A stretch of 5,400 bases of DNA from Thermoplasmata archaeon (GTDB lineage: Archaea; Thermoplasmatota; Thermoplasmata; Thermoplasmatales; Thermoplasmataceae): contig JAKBSB010000112.1 of the NCBI GenBank assembly GCA_021845155.1, positions 1 to 5,400 of the forward strand, given 5' to 3'. Under the pieces are notes generated by a model. The model did not search any database. It had not been told where the DNA came from and worked only from the letters and a program-made list of their open reading frames with translations. The position numbers and the translations under genes were made by a program. Positions within the stretch are counted from its first letter, which is position 1. Each line of letters begins with the position of its first letter. Shown here in pieces: positions 5,363-5,400 of the stretch.

Positions 5363-5400
5363 TTCTCCACAAATTCCTCTTTCTTTGCAAGCATGTTGTA
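5218..5400 (-). CDS. Small charged protein or C-terminal fragment, unknown function (runs to window edge)
   Basis: The frame is open from the right edge to a TGA at 5218-5220 and gives 60 residues. The translation is lysine- and glutamate-rich and helical (KKEEFVENHMFEALKKRKLK, then EKFTKEDMEKVIGEVMI). It looks like a genuine soluble protein, whereas the opposing plus-strand frame gives the S/F/L-rich composition typical of an antisense shadow. An ATG at 5394 would make a complete 58-residue protein, but only six bases remain upstream, so it may equally be the end of a longer gene. It is convergent with the integrase gene, and its last ~145 bases lie under the integrase's apparent 3' end. That arrangement suggests a DNA junction at about 5204-5217. 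I do not recognise the family. Confidence 0.55.
   Translation of the reverse strand, partial: YNMLAKKEEFVENHMFEALKKRKLKVMEARSNKSEKFTKEDMEKVIGEVMISSKSNKLLS

Overview
The window looks like archaeal DNA, most likely from a Thermoplasmatales-type euryarchaeon. Three things suggest this: starts placed about 25-30 nt downstream of TATA boxes (leaderless or near-leaderless genes at 1282 and 4016), heavy use of AGG/AGA for Arg and ATA for Ile together with a clear GGAGG ribosome binding site, and an integrase of the archaeal type. No 16S or other marker gene is present, so this placement is an inference.

Layout. The left edge (1-788) looks like ordinary chromosome: the C-terminal end of a flavin reductase-family protein, converging on a 186-residue protein made of three copies of a ~50-residue helical module. 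Positions 789-1218 hold that gene's promoter and one unresolved open frame (885-1181). Positions 1219-2686 hold a two-gene operon, an AbiEi-family HTH protein followed by an AbiEii-family nucleotidyltransferase with an 11-nt overlap. This is a type IV toxin-antitoxin / abortive infection pair. Its promoter is packed with short palindromes that are good candidates for antitoxin binding sites. A small convergent reading frame of unknown function (2707-2913) follows.

Positions 2914-4015 hold no intact gene but are not empty. Read across frames, 3022-3476 looks like a decayed DDE (IS4-like) transposase, and 3558-3880 is a frameshifted C-terminal piece of a Xer-like tyrosine recombinase ending in an RTTQRYTHV-type active-site segment. 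Directly after comes an intact catalytic core of a second, different tyrosine recombinase (4016 onward). Its last ~52 codons are the antisense of another gene, which enters from the right edge on the minus strand and stops at 5218. The integrase therefore seems to have lost its native C-terminus at a junction near 5204-5217.

Together this reads as an integration hot spot or the end of a mobile element: core genes, then a defence-type toxin-antitoxin cargo, then layers of dead and live recombination genes. No single gene here is a wholly new system. The most worthwhile points are the AbiE pair with its operator cluster, the dead and live recombinases side by side, and the integrase-tail junction.
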